Of a stretch of DNA of 64,000 nt, positions 1-7,563 are shown one piece after another. The stretch is from CAVRTM01 sp963696105. GTDB taxonomy: Bacteria > Actinomycetota > Actinomycetes > Actinomycetales > Dermatophilaceae. Within the stretch, counting starts at the first letter, position 1. Every line of letters begins with the position of its first letter. The notes beneath the pieces were generated by a model. It was given only the letters and a program-made list of their open reading frames with translations, was not told where the DNA came from and did no database searches. Both the position numbers and the translations under genes were made by a program. Where the stretch lies: positions 496,001 through 560,000 of the forward strand of contig CAVOIP010000005.1 in the NCBI GenBank assembly GCA_963696105.1, written 5' to 3'.

Positions 1-95
1 CCGGGGAACCGCTTGGTGATCCCTCTCAGCTCGATCACCGGTGCGCCCGCGGGGGCGTCGGCGTCGTCCGGACGTTCGGTCGAGACGGTGCTCAT
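1..95 (-). CDS. ABC transporter ATP-binding protein, N-terminus only (cut by window edge)
   Basis: Only about 31 N-terminal residues are in the window. After an acidic leader they read VIELRGITKRFPG, the usual first strand of sugar/nucleoside-type ABC ATPases; the Walker motifs lie outside. It sits just downstream of a BMP-family binding-protein gene on the same strand, so it is probably the ATPase of that importer, energising nucleoside or sugar uptake. I chose the ATG at 95 because GAGG lies 9 nt upstream; an in-frame ATG at 104 has the same GAGG too close to be used. Confidence 0.75.
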   Translation of the reverse strand, partial: MSTVSTERPDDADAPAGAPVIELRGITKRFP

Positions 96-117
96 GGTGC
101 GCATCCTCACACAAAGG

Positions 118-154
118 GTGCAGGGCCCGAGGGACGGCGCCCCGGGCCCTGCAC
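118..154 (-). terminator. 12-bp hairpin between bmp gene and ABC ATPase
   Basis: A perfect 12-bp stem (118-129 pairing with 143-154) closes a 13-nt loop in the gap after the binding-protein gene. On the minus strand it is followed by CCCTTTG, only a weak T-tract. Placed between a binding protein and its ATPase, it could reduce read-through or protect the upstream mRNA 3' end, so that the binding protein is made in excess. Confidence 0.6.
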
Positions 155-183
155 CATGGCTCCTGCTCAGGTCGAGCAGTCGA

Positions 184-1242
184 TCAGGGGGTCGGCGAGA
201 CCTTCAGGCTGCCGTCCTCGATCTTCTTCTTGAACTCCTCGAGCTTGGGCTTGATGTCGTTCACGAACCCACCGCTGGTGGAGTAGCCGACACCGCCGTC
301 CTTGAGGGCGTAGGACTTCTTCTGGACCTTGCCGGTGTCCTTGAACTCCTTGATGGCGCCGTAGACGGCCGCGTCGACCTGCTTGACCATCGAGGTCAGG
401 ATGTGCGGCTTGAAGGCCGGGTTGCCGACGGTGTTGTACTGGTCGGAGTCCACGCCGATGGCCCACTTCTTGGCGTCCACGGCGGCAGGGAAGCTGCCGT
501 TGAACGAGCCACCGGCCGCGGTGTAGACCACGTCCGCGCCGTTCTGGTACATCGCCTGCGCGGCGACCTTGGCGCCGTCGATGTTGCCGAAGCCCGCGCC
601 GCTGTCGCCGGCCGCCAGGCGCTTGTCGTCGATCGTGATGCTGGGGTTGACGGCCTTGGCGCCCTGCTCGTAGCCGGCCCAGAACTTCGTGATCAGCGCG
701 CTCTCGTTGCCGCCGATGAAGCCGATGTGGTGCGTCTTGCTCTTCAGCGCCGCCGCCGCGCCGACGAGGAAGGACCCCTCGTGCTCGGCGAAGTCCTGCA
801 CCGCGACGTTGGGGACCGTCGAGGGGTCGCCGTCGATGCGGATGAAGCTGACGTCGGGGTACTCCTTGGCCACGGTGTCCATCGGCTGGCCGTAGCTGAA
901 GCCGACGCCGACGATCGGGTTGTAGCCGTCGTCGGCCAGCTGGCGGAGCAGGTCGGCGCGGTCGGAACCGTCCTCCTTGGGGCTGAGCTCCTTGATGTCG
1001 GCGCCCATGTCGGACTTGGCCTTCTCCAGGCCCTTGACCGCCAGGTCGTTGAAGGTGCCGTCACCGCGGCCGCCCACGTCGAACGCCATGCCGACCTTGA
1101 GCGCCTTGGCGCTGCTGGCCGACGCGCTCGCGGACCCGCTGGTGGTCCCGCCCGACTGCGAAGTGCCGCTGCTGCCGCCGCAGGCGCTCAGCGCCAGCGC
1201 GGACGTCGCCGCGAGTGCCACCATCTTCATCACCGGACGCAC
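184..1242 (-). CDS. BMP-family ABC transporter substrate-binding lipoprotein
   Basis: This is an extracytoplasmic solute-binding lipoprotein of the BmpA/Med (PnrA-like) family, 352 aa. A short signal peptide ends in the lipobox LSAC near residue 20, followed by a Ser/Gly/Thr-rich linker. The body shows the family pattern: VGMAFDVGGRGDGTFND, then VGVGFSYG, IGFIGG and VVYTAAGG segments. BMP proteins commonly bind purine nucleosides, but the ligand is not proven by sequence. The GTG start at 1242 has AGGAG 7 nt upstream. The ATPase gene follows on the same strand beyond a hairpin. In mycobacteria nucleoside-scavenging genes lie next to sdhCDAB, as here, which supports a nucleoside ligand. Confidence 0.9.
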   Translation of the reverse strand: MRPVMKMVALAATSALALSACGGSSGTSQSGGTTSGSASASASSAKALKVGMAFDVGGRGDGTFNDLAVKGLEKAKSDMGADIKELSPKEDGSDRADLLRQLADDGYNPIVGVGFSYGQPMDTVAKEYPDVSFIRIDGDPSTVPNVAVQDFAEHEGSFLVGAAAALKSKTHHIGFIGGNESALITKFWAGYEQGAKAVNPSITIDDKRLAAGDSGAGFGNIDGAKVAAQAMYQNGADVVYTAAGGSFNGSFPAAVDAKKWAIGVDSDQYNTVGNPAFKPHILTSMVKQVDAAVYGAIKEFKDTGKVQKKSYALKDGGVGYSTSGGFVNDIKPKLEEFKKKIEDGSLKVSPTP

Positions 1243-1410
1243 GGGGGTTCTCCTTCATCGTTGTTCAGGTGCTGGGGGGTCTGTTGGCGAGATCCGACGT
1301 GGCCGGCACCGCCTTCGAGCAGCAGTCCGCCGCTCCACGCGACCGCCGGGCGACTGTATCCCGTCTCACATGCTGGTGTCTGCGCCCTGCGGCGGCGGTT
1401 GACCCAACCG

Positions 1411-2622
1411 TTATGCGCCGATGCGACCGGCCAGGGACGAGCACCCCAGGGCGCTGGCGGCGAGGAGCTTGGCGCCGGCGCAGATCGCGTTCTCGTCCAC
1501 GGTCAGGTCGCCCTGGTGCAGGTCGTAGGTGCGGCCCCCCGGGGTGCGGGTGCCGAGCCGGATCATCGCCCCCGGCACCGTCGTGAGGTACCAGGCGAAG
1601 TCCTCGCCGCCGAGCGACTGCCGCGTGGACTCGACGGCGTCCGGGCCGAGGACCGCGCGCGCCGCGCCGGAGGCGACCTCCACCGAGACGTGGTCGTTGA
1701 CCACCGGGGGGACGCCGCGCACGTGCTCGACCTTGGCCGAGACGCCGTACGGCGCGACGACGGCCTCGACCAGGTCCTCCACCAGGTGCCCCATCGAGGC
1801 CCAGGCGTCGGCGTCCAGCATCCGCAGCGTCCCGCTGACCGTGCCGGTCGACGGGATGACGTTCTGGGCTCCGCCGGCGTGCAGGCTGCCCCACACCAGC
1901 GCGGCTCCGGCGCGTGGGTCGAGGCGGCGGGAGAGGGCTGCCGGCACGTCGGTGACCACCTTGGCCAGGGCGTAGGTGAGGTCCTCGGTCAGGTGTGGCC
2001 TGGAGGTGTGGCCACCCCGCCCGGAGAGGGTGACGGTGACCGAGTCGGCGGCGGCGGTGATGGGGCCCTCGGCCAGGCCCACGTGCCCCACGTCGACGGC
2101 CGGGTCGCAGTGGATGCCGAAGATCCGGTCGACGCCGTCGAGGCCACCGTGGGCGACGACCTCGTGCGCGCCACCGGGGATGACCTCCTCGGCCGGCTGG
2201 AAGATCAGCCGCACCGCGATCCCGAGGTCGCGCCATGCGTCCTCGTGCGCCCTCAGCGCCAGCCCGGCGCCGAGCAGCGCGCTGGTGTGGACGTCGTGCC
2301 CGCAGGCGTGGCAGATCCCGTCGTGGACCGAGGCCCAGGGCAGACCCGTCCGGTCCAGGACCGGCAGCGCGTCGAGGTCCGCGCGCAGGGCCACGCGGTA
2401 CGCCGCGTCCCCGGGCCCGAGGTCGGCGACCAGGCCCGTGCCGGGCAGCGGGCGCACCCGGATCCCGGCGGCCTCGAGGTGGCGGGCCACCAGCGTCGTC
2501 GTGCGCGTCTCGGTGCGGGCGAGCTCGGGGTGGGCGTGCAGGTCGCGTCGTACCTCCAGCAGCTCCCGCGCCAGCCCGTCCACGGTCGAGCTCAGGGCGT
2601 CGGTGAGCAAGGAGGGGTCCAC
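1411..2622 (-). CDS. M20-family amidohydrolase
   Basis: A 403-aa metal-dependent amidohydrolase of peptidase family M20 (M20D branch: aminoacylase, hippurate hydrolase and similar). It shows RRDLHAHPEL near the N-terminus, the metal-binding CHACGHDVHT segment near residue 105, FQPAEE with the catalytic glutamate pair, a GRGGHTSRP dimerisation-domain segment, and a late GGEDFAWYL motif. Members cleave an amide bond of N-acylated amino acids or related compounds; the substrate cannot be read from sequence. The GTG start at 2622 lies 9 nt after a TAGTCT box. It may be cotranscribed with the BMP lipoprotein gene 168 nt downstream. Confidence 0.88.
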   Translation of the reverse strand: MDPSLLTDALSSTVDGLARELLEVRRDLHAHPELARTETRTTTLVARHLEAAGIRVRPLPGTGLVADLGPGDAAYRVALRADLDALPVLDRTGLPWASVHDGICHACGHDVHTSALLGAGLALRAHEDAWRDLGIAVRLIFQPAEEVIPGGAHEVVAHGGLDGVDRIFGIHCDPAVDVGHVGLAEGPITAAADSVTVTLSGRGGHTSRPHLTEDLTYALAKVVTDVPAALSRRLDPRAGAALVWGSLHAGGAQNVIPSTGTVSGTLRMLDADAWASMGHLVEDLVEAVVAPYGVSAKVEHVRGVPPVVNDHVSVEVASGAARAVLGPDAVESTRQSLGGEDFAWYLTTVPGAMIRLGTRTPGGRTYDLHQGDLTVDENAICAGAKLLAASALGCSSLAGRIGA

Positions 2623-2701
2623 AAGACCTGCAGACTACCCAGCCGCGCCGCGCATCGACCGGTGACACCACCGGCGGGGCGGACGCGCCACCGTCCGGGG
2701 C

Positions 2702-3826
2702 TCAGGTGAGGCCGGCGCGGCCGCTGCCCTTGAGCTCGTCGACGAGGGCCTTGACCTCCTGGGCCCGCGCCCGGGTGGTCACCAGCACCGCGTCCGGGGT
2801 GTCCACCACGACGACATCCTCCAGCCCCAGCACGGCGACGGTGCGGCCCGACGCGGGGACGACCAGCCCGTGGGCCTCGTGGGTGAGGACGTGGTCGCGC
2901 GAGCCCAGGACCTTGAGCCCGGGCAGGTCGTCACTGTCGGCGATCAGGGAGCCGAGGGAGGAGAAGTCGCCCACGTCGTCCCAGTCGAAGGTGCCGGGGA
3001 CCACGGCGACCCGTCCGTCGGCCGCGGCGGGCTCGGCCACCGCGTGGTCGATCGCGATCTTCGTCAGCCCCGGCCACAGCTCCTCCAGCCGCTCGGGCTC
3101 CGCCGCCAGCGCCCTGAGGCCACGGGCCAGCTCCGGCTGGTAGCTCGCCAGCAGGTCCAGCAGCACCGAGGCCTGGACGACGAACATCCCCGCGTTCCAT
3201 CGGTACTCCCCTGTCGCGAGCCAGGCGCCGGCCGTCGCGGCGTCCGGCTTCTCGACGAACTCCCTGACCGCGAGGGCGTGGGGGGCGCCGTCGACCCGCA
3301 GGGGGTCGCCGACGTGGATGTAGCCGAACCCGGTCGCCGGGTGGGTGGGCTCGATGCCGATCGTGACGACCGAGCCGGTGCGGGCCACCGCCACCGCCTC
3401 GCGCACGCAGCCGCGGAAGGCCGCGGGGTTGCCGATGACGTGGTCGGCCGCGAAGGACCCGATGACCGCCCCGGGATGGCGGCGCTCCAGGACGGCGGCG
3501 GCCAGGCCGATCGCCGCCATGGAGTCACGTGGGGAGGGCTCGGCGAGCAGGTTGGCCTGCTTGAGGTCCGGCAGCTGCGTGCGGACGGCGTCCTGGTGCA
3601 GCACCCCGGTCACCACCATGATGCGGTCCCCGCACAGCGGCGCGAGCCGGTCCCAGGTGGCCTGCAGCAGTGAGCGCCCCGTCCCCGTCAGGTCGTGCAG
3701 GAACTTGGGCGCCGACGCCCGGGACAGCGGCCAGAGCCGGGTGCCCGCACCTCCGGCGGGGATCACCGCCCAGAAGTCCTCGACGGAGGAGGTGGAGGAG
3801 ACGGAGGCCGGCGACGCGTCGTACAT
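2702..3826 (-). CDS. manC: Mannose-1-phosphate guanylyltransferase
   Basis: This enzyme joins mannose-1-phosphate and GTP to give GDP-mannose, the mannosyl donor for lipomannan, phosphatidylinositol mannosides and glycoproteins. The 374-aa product opens with the nucleotidyltransferase signature VIPAGGAGTRLWPLSR and carries the second catalytic motif FVEKP near residue 185. The C-terminal half is a left-handed beta-helix-like region without an isomerase domain, so it is the single-function type. The frame is open to 3970, but I chose the ATG at 3826 because a TACGGT box ends 7 nt upstream and the extra N-terminus is unlike the family. Confidence 0.88.
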   Translation of the reverse strand: MYDASPASVSSTSSVEDFWAVIPAGGAGTRLWPLSRASAPKFLHDLTGTGRSLLQATWDRLAPLCGDRIMVVTGVLHQDAVRTQLPDLKQANLLAEPSPRDSMAAIGLAAAVLERRHPGAVIGSFAADHVIGNPAAFRGCVREAVAVARTGSVVTIGIEPTHPATGFGYIHVGDPLRVDGAPHALAVREFVEKPDAATAGAWLATGEYRWNAGMFVVQASVLLDLLASYQPELARGLRALAAEPERLEELWPGLTKIAIDHAVAEPAAADGRVAVVPGTFDWDDVGDFSSLGSLIADSDDLPGLKVLGSRDHVLTHEAHGLVVPASGRTVAVLGLEDVVVVDTPDAVLVTTRARAQEVKALVDELKGSGRAGLT

Positions 3827-3833
3827 GGCCCCG

Positions 3834-3839
3834 ACCGTA
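3834..3839 (-). promoter_or_regulatory. Predicted -10 box of manC (leaderless)
   Basis: TACGGT on the minus strand ends 7 nt before the ATG at 3826. This spacing puts the transcript start at or next to the start codon. No clear -35 is seen. Confidence 0.5.
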
Positions 3840-3956
3840 GACCACGCGCGCGCTCCGCTCCTGTGCTCCGGTGACATTGCCGGCAGCGCGCACGGACCCG
3901 GCGCCGGGACCCCGTCGACAGCGCCGTACGGTCCGGGCGGTGAGGACTTGCTCACA

Positions 3957-4041
3957 CACGCCGCACCCACGGCGTGCGCCGATCCTGTGCGTCACTACGA
4001 TGTGGATGATCCGGACGGAGCCGTCCGTGTGTTGGCACACG
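3957..4041 (+). promoter_or_regulatory. sdhC upstream region with two small dyads
   Basis: The 255-nt gap between manC and sdhC holds no gene. Two short hairpin-capable dyads are visible: CACGCCG/CGGCGTG (3957-3963 with 3970-3976, 6-nt loop) and CGTGTG-TTGG-CACACG (4026-4041). A TACGAT box at 3997-4002 is a possible -10. sdhC itself has a ribosome site (AAAGGGA) just before its GTG. The dyads could be operators or 5' leader structure; nothing identifies a regulator. Confidence 0.35.
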
Positions 4042-4081
4042 ACCGGCCGCCGTCCCCCGTCTCGCACGAAAGGGACGCACA

Positions 4082-4453
4082 GTGCCCCAAGCTTCCGGCA
4101 CGTTGTACCGCGGCCGTGAAGGCATGTGGACGTGGGTCGCCCACCGCATCAGCGGTGTGTTGATCTTCCTCTTCCTCTTCGCCCACGTCCTGGACACGGC
4201 TCTGGTCCGCGTCTCTCCTGACGCCTACAACTCGATCATGCACACCTACAAGACCCCGATCGTCGGTCTCGGCGAGCTCGGACTGGTGGCAGCGGTCATC
4301 TTCCACGCCCTGAACGGCATCCGGGTCATCCTCGTGGACTTCTGGTCCCGCGGGACGCGCCTGCAGCGCCAGATGGGGTGGGCCGTCGTCGGCCTGTTCG
4401 TGATCCTGTTCGTGCCGTTTGCCATCCGGCACCTGAGCAACGTCTTCGCCTGA
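4082..4453 (+). CDS. sdhC: Succinate dehydrogenase cytochrome b subunit SdhC
   Basis: First gene of sdhCDAB, encoding a 123-aa membrane anchor of succinate:quinone oxidoreductase (complex II). Three hydrophobic segments are visible. The first contains HRISGVLIF followed by FAHVLDT; the RxSG motif and the histidine after it belong to the haem/quinone region of this family. With SdhD it holds the catalytic SdhAB pair on the cytoplasmic face and passes electrons to the quinone pool (menaquinone in most actinobacteria). The start is GTG at 4082 behind AAAGGGA. sdhD follows after 12 nt, so the four genes are clearly one operon. Confidence 0.95.
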   Translation: MPQASGTLYRGREGMWTWVAHRISGVLIFLFLFAHVLDTALVRVSPDAYNSIMHTYKTPIVGLGELGLVAAVIFHALNGIRVILVDFWSRGTRLQRQMGWAVVGLFVILFVPFAIRHLSNVFA

Positions 4454-4465
4454 GGGGTCTCGCAG

Positions 4466-4945
4466 ATGTCTACTCCCGTACCGACCTCGTCCACGGACCG
4501 CGGCCGTCCCGTCACCGAGCTGACGACGCGCTCGCCGTACCAGCGCTCGACCAGGGCCCGCGGCAACTTCGAGCTGTGGTCGTGGCTGTTCATGCGCGGC
4601 TCCGGTGTGGTGCTGCTCGTCCTCGTCTTCGGCCACCTCTTCGTCAACCTCATGCTCGGCCAGGGCATCAAGGCGATCGACTTCGCCTTCGTCGCCGGCA
4701 AGTGGTCCAGCCCGTTCTGGCAGACCTGGGACCTGGTGATGCTCTGGCTCGCCGAGCTCCACGGCGTCAACGGCGTCCGCACGATCATCAACGACTACAC
4801 CGAGCGGGACTCCACCCGGCTCGTCCTGAAGTCGCTGCTGGCGCTCAGCGCCGTGCTCACCCTCGTGCTGGGCACCCTCGTCATCTTCACGTTCGACCCG
4901 TGCATCGACCCCGCCTCGACGCTGTCGCAGTGCAAGGCGCAGTGA
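4466..4945 (+). CDS. sdhD: Succinate dehydrogenase membrane anchor subunit SdhD
   Basis: Second anchor of complex II, 159 aa. About 45 hydrophilic N-terminal residues precede three membrane spans. The first contains MRGSGVVLLVLVFGHLFVNLM, whose SG and histidine mirror the SdhC haem/quinone motif, and the second contains WLAELHGVNG. It completes the membrane domain that binds quinone. It lies 12 nt after sdhC and 22 nt before sdhA in the same operon. Confidence 0.94.
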   Translation: MSTPVPTSSTDRGRPVTELTTRSPYQRSTRARGNFELWSWLFMRGSGVVLLVLVFGHLFVNLMLGQGIKAIDFAFVAGKWSSPFWQTWDLVMLWLAELHGVNGVRTIINDYTERDSTRLVLKSLLALSAVLTLVLGTLVIFTFDPCIDPASTLSQCKAQ

Positions 4946-4967
4946 CACCGGAAAGGTTCTGAACACC

Positions 4968-6749
4968 ATGCAGACACACCAGTACGACGTCGTCATCGTC
5001 GGCGCAGGCGGGGCAGGCATGCGTGCCGCGCTCGAGTCCTCGACCCGCGTGCGCACCGCCGTCCTCACCAAGCTCTACCCCACCCGGTCCCACACCGGCG
5101 CGGCCCAGGGCGGCATGTGCGCCGCCCTCGCCAACGTCGAGGAGGACAACTGGGAGTGGCACACCTTCGACACGGTCAAGGGCGGCGACTACCTCGTCGA
5201 CCAGGACGCCGCCGAGATCATGTGCCGCGAGGCCATCGACGCGGTCATCGACCTGGAGAAGATGGGCCTGCCGTTCAACCGCACGCCCGAGGGCAAGATC
5301 GACCAGCGCCGGTTCGGCGGCCACACCCGCAACCACGGTGAGGCCGCGGTCCGCCGCTCGTGCTACGCCGCCGACCGCACCGGCCACATGATCCTGCAGA
5401 CGCTCTACCAGAACTGCGTCAAGCAGGGGGTGGAGTTCTTCAACGAGTTCTACGTCCTGGACCTGCTGATGGCGCCCGGGCCGCTCGGTGACGAGCGCAC
5501 CGCCGGCGTCGTGGCCTACGAGCTGGCCACCGGCGAGATCCACGTCTTCCGCGCCAAGGCCGTCATCCTGGCCACCGGTGGCACCGGCAAGGTCTTCAAG
5601 ACCACCTCCAACGCCCACACCCTCACCGGTGACGGCATGGGCGTCGCCTTCCGCCGCGGCCTGCCGCTGGAGGACATGGAGTTCTTCCAGTTCCACCCGA
5701 CCGGTCTGGCGGGGCTGGGCATCCTGCTGTCCGAGGCCGCCCGCGGCGAGGGCGGCATCCTGCGCAACGCCGACGGCGAGCGGTTCATGGAGCGCTACGC
5801 CCCGACCATCAAGGACCTCGCGCCGCGCGACATCGTCGCCCGCTCGATGGCCAACGAGGTGCGTGAGGGCCGCGGCGCCGGACCGAACAAGGACTACGTG
5901 CTGCTGGACCTGACCCACCTCGAGCCGGCACACATCGACGCCAAGCTGCCGGACATCACCGAGTTCGCCCGCACCTACCTCGGTGTGGAGCCCTACACCG
6001 AGCCGGTGCCGGTCTACCCGACGGCGCACTACGCCATGGGCGGGGTGCCGACCAACGTCGAGACCGAGGTGCTGCGCAACAACACCGACTCGGTGCCCGG
6101 CCTCTACGCCGCCGGCGAGGTCGCCTGCGTCAGCGTCCACGGCTCCAACCGGCTCGGGACCAACAGCCTGCTGGACATCAACGTCTTCGGCCGCCGCGCC
6201 GGCATCGCCGCCGCGGAGTTCGTGCAGACCGCCCCCTGGGTCGACCTGCCGGAGATGCCCGAGCGCCACACCTCGACGATGCTCGAGGCGATCCGCGACC
6301 GCAGCACCGGCGAGCGGGTCTCGGACCTGCGCAAGGCGCTGCAGGAGACCATGGACCGCAACGTCCAGGTGTTCCGCACCGAGGCCTCGATGAAGGAGGC
6401 GCTCGGGGCGATCGAGGAGCTCAAGGAGCGCTACGCCAACGTCGTGGTGCAGGACAAGGGCCGGCGCTACAACACCGACCTGCTCGAGGCGGTCGAGCTC
6501 GGCTTCCTCATCGAGCTGGCCGAGGTCATCACCCTCGGCGCGCTCGCCCGCAAGGAGTCACGCGGGGGCCACTTCCGTGAGGACTACGAGTCCCGCGACG
6601 ACGTCAACTTCATGCGTCACACGATGGCCTACCGCACGCCGATGTCCGAGGACGCCGCCGACGACCTGAGCATCTTCGCCTCGGAGATCCGCCTGGACTA
6701 CAAGCCGGTGACCGTGACCCGTTACCAGCCGATGGAGCGTAAGTACTGA
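4968..6749 (+). CDS. sdhA: Succinate dehydrogenase flavoprotein subunit SdhA
   Basis: Catalytic subunit of complex II, oxidising succinate to fumarate; 593 aa, typical for the family. It has an N-terminal FAD-binding fold (VVIVGAGGAGMRAAL, residues 8-22) and the covalent-flavin motif SHTGAAQGG with His42. FQFHPTGL lies mid-protein, GSNRLGTNSLLD follows, and a C-terminal domain ends in KPVTVTRYQPMERKY. GAAAGG before the ATG is the ribosome site. Its TGA stop overlaps the sdhB start by one base (TGATG), so the two catalytic subunits are translationally coupled. Confidence 0.97.
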   Translation: MQTHQYDVVIVGAGGAGMRAALESSTRVRTAVLTKLYPTRSHTGAAQGGMCAALANVEEDNWEWHTFDTVKGGDYLVDQDAAEIMCREAIDAVIDLEKMGLPFNRTPEGKIDQRRFGGHTRNHGEAAVRRSCYAADRTGHMILQTLYQNCVKQGVEFFNEFYVLDLLMAPGPLGDERTAGVVAYELATGEIHVFRAKAVILATGGTGKVFKTTSNAHTLTGDGMGVAFRRGLPLEDMEFFQFHPTGLAGLGILLSEAARGEGGILRNADGERFMERYAPTIKDLAPRDIVARSMANEVREGRGAGPNKDYVLLDLTHLEPAHIDAKLPDITEFARTYLGVEPYTEPVPVYPTAHYAMGGVPTNVETEVLRNNTDSVPGLYAAGEVACVSVHGSNRLGTNSLLDINVFGRRAGIAAAEFVQTAPWVDLPEMPERHTSTMLEAIRDRSTGERVSDLRKALQETMDRNVQVFRTEASMKEALGAIEELKERYANVVVQDKGRRYNTDLLEAVELGFLIELAEVITLGALARKESRGGHFREDYESRDDVNFMRHTMAYRTPMSEDAADDLSIFASEIRLDYKPVTVTRYQPMERKY

Positions 6750-7510
6750 TGACTGCTGTGCTCGAGAACCCCTCGACCGAGGCCCAGGCCGGCGCCGTGC
6801 CGACCTTCACCGTCACCCTGCGGATCGCCCGTTACAACCCCGAGACCGACGCCGAGCAGCACTACGAGGACTACACGGTCACCTCGCTCGCGACCGACCG
6901 GGTGCTCGACGCCCTGCACCAGATCAAGTGGGACCAGGACGGCTCGCTGTCGTTCCGCCGCTCCTGCGCCCACGGCGTCTGCGGCTCTGACGCGATGCGG
7001 ATCAACGGCAAGAACCGGCTCGCCTGCAAGACCCTGATCAAGGACGTCAACCCCGACAAGCCGATCACCGTCGAGCCGATCAAGGGCCTTCCTGTCGAGA
7101 AGGACCTCATCGTCGACATGGAGCCGTTCTTCCAGGCCTACCGCGAGGTCATGCCGTTCCTCGTGGCCAAGGGCCAGGAGCCGACCAGGGAGCGGCTGCA
7201 GAGCCAGGCCGACAAGGACCGGTACGACGACACGACGAAGTGCATCCTGTGCGCCGCGTGCACCTCGGCGTGCCCGGTGTTCTGGAGCGACGGCCAGTAC
7301 TTCGGGCCCGCGGCCATCGTCAACGCCCACCGGTTCATCTTCGACAGCCGCGACGACGCCGGGGACACCCGCCTGGAGATCCTCAACGACCGCGAGGGGG
7401 TGTGGCGCTGCCGCACCATCTTCAACTGCTCCGAGGCGTGCCCTCGCGGCATCGAGATCACCAAGGCCATCAAGGAGGTCAAGCGGGCGATCATCACCCG
7501 CCGCATCTGA
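6749..7510 (+). CDS. sdhB: Succinate dehydrogenase iron-sulfur subunit SdhB
   Basis: Electron-transfer subunit of complex II, 253 aa. The [2Fe-2S] ligands are Cys73, Cys78, Asp81 and Cys93, the variant with aspartate as third ligand that is also known from E. coli. The C-terminal ferredoxin domain carries CILCAACTSACP for the [4Fe-4S] cluster and CRTIFNCSEACP contributing to the [3Fe-4S] cluster. Electrons pass from SdhA flavin through these clusters to quinone in SdhCD. It is the last gene of the operon. Confidence 0.97.
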   Translation: MTAVLENPSTEAQAGAVPTFTVTLRIARYNPETDAEQHYEDYTVTSLATDRVLDALHQIKWDQDGSLSFRRSCAHGVCGSDAMRINGKNRLACKTLIKDVNPDKPITVEPIKGLPVEKDLIVDMEPFFQAYREVMPFLVAKGQEPTRERLQSQADKDRYDDTTKCILCAACTSACPVFWSDGQYFGPAAIVNAHRFIFDSRDDAGDTRLEILNDREGVWRCRTIFNCSEACPRGIEITKAIKEVKRAIITRRI

Positions 7511-7549
7511 GGCCGCGTGTCAGCGGTGCCGCCGGTTCCGGCGCAGCGC

Positions 7550-7555
7550 TACAGT
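7550..7555 (+). promoter_or_regulatory. Predicted -10 box of the D-Ala-D-Ala carboxypeptidase gene
   Basis: TACAGT lies 8 nt before the ATG at 7564, within the 53-nt gap after sdhB. It suggests a separate, leaderless promoter rather than read-through from sdh. Confidence 0.45.
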
Positions 7556-7563
7556 CTGCCTCG

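Noticed and set aside
13..2709. Very long open frame (898 codons) on the plus strand opposite the BMP and amidohydrolase genes
   Set aside because: It is antisense to two clear genes, crosses a gene boundary, has low-complexity Arg/Gly/Val composition and no domain. It is a GC-bias shadow frame.
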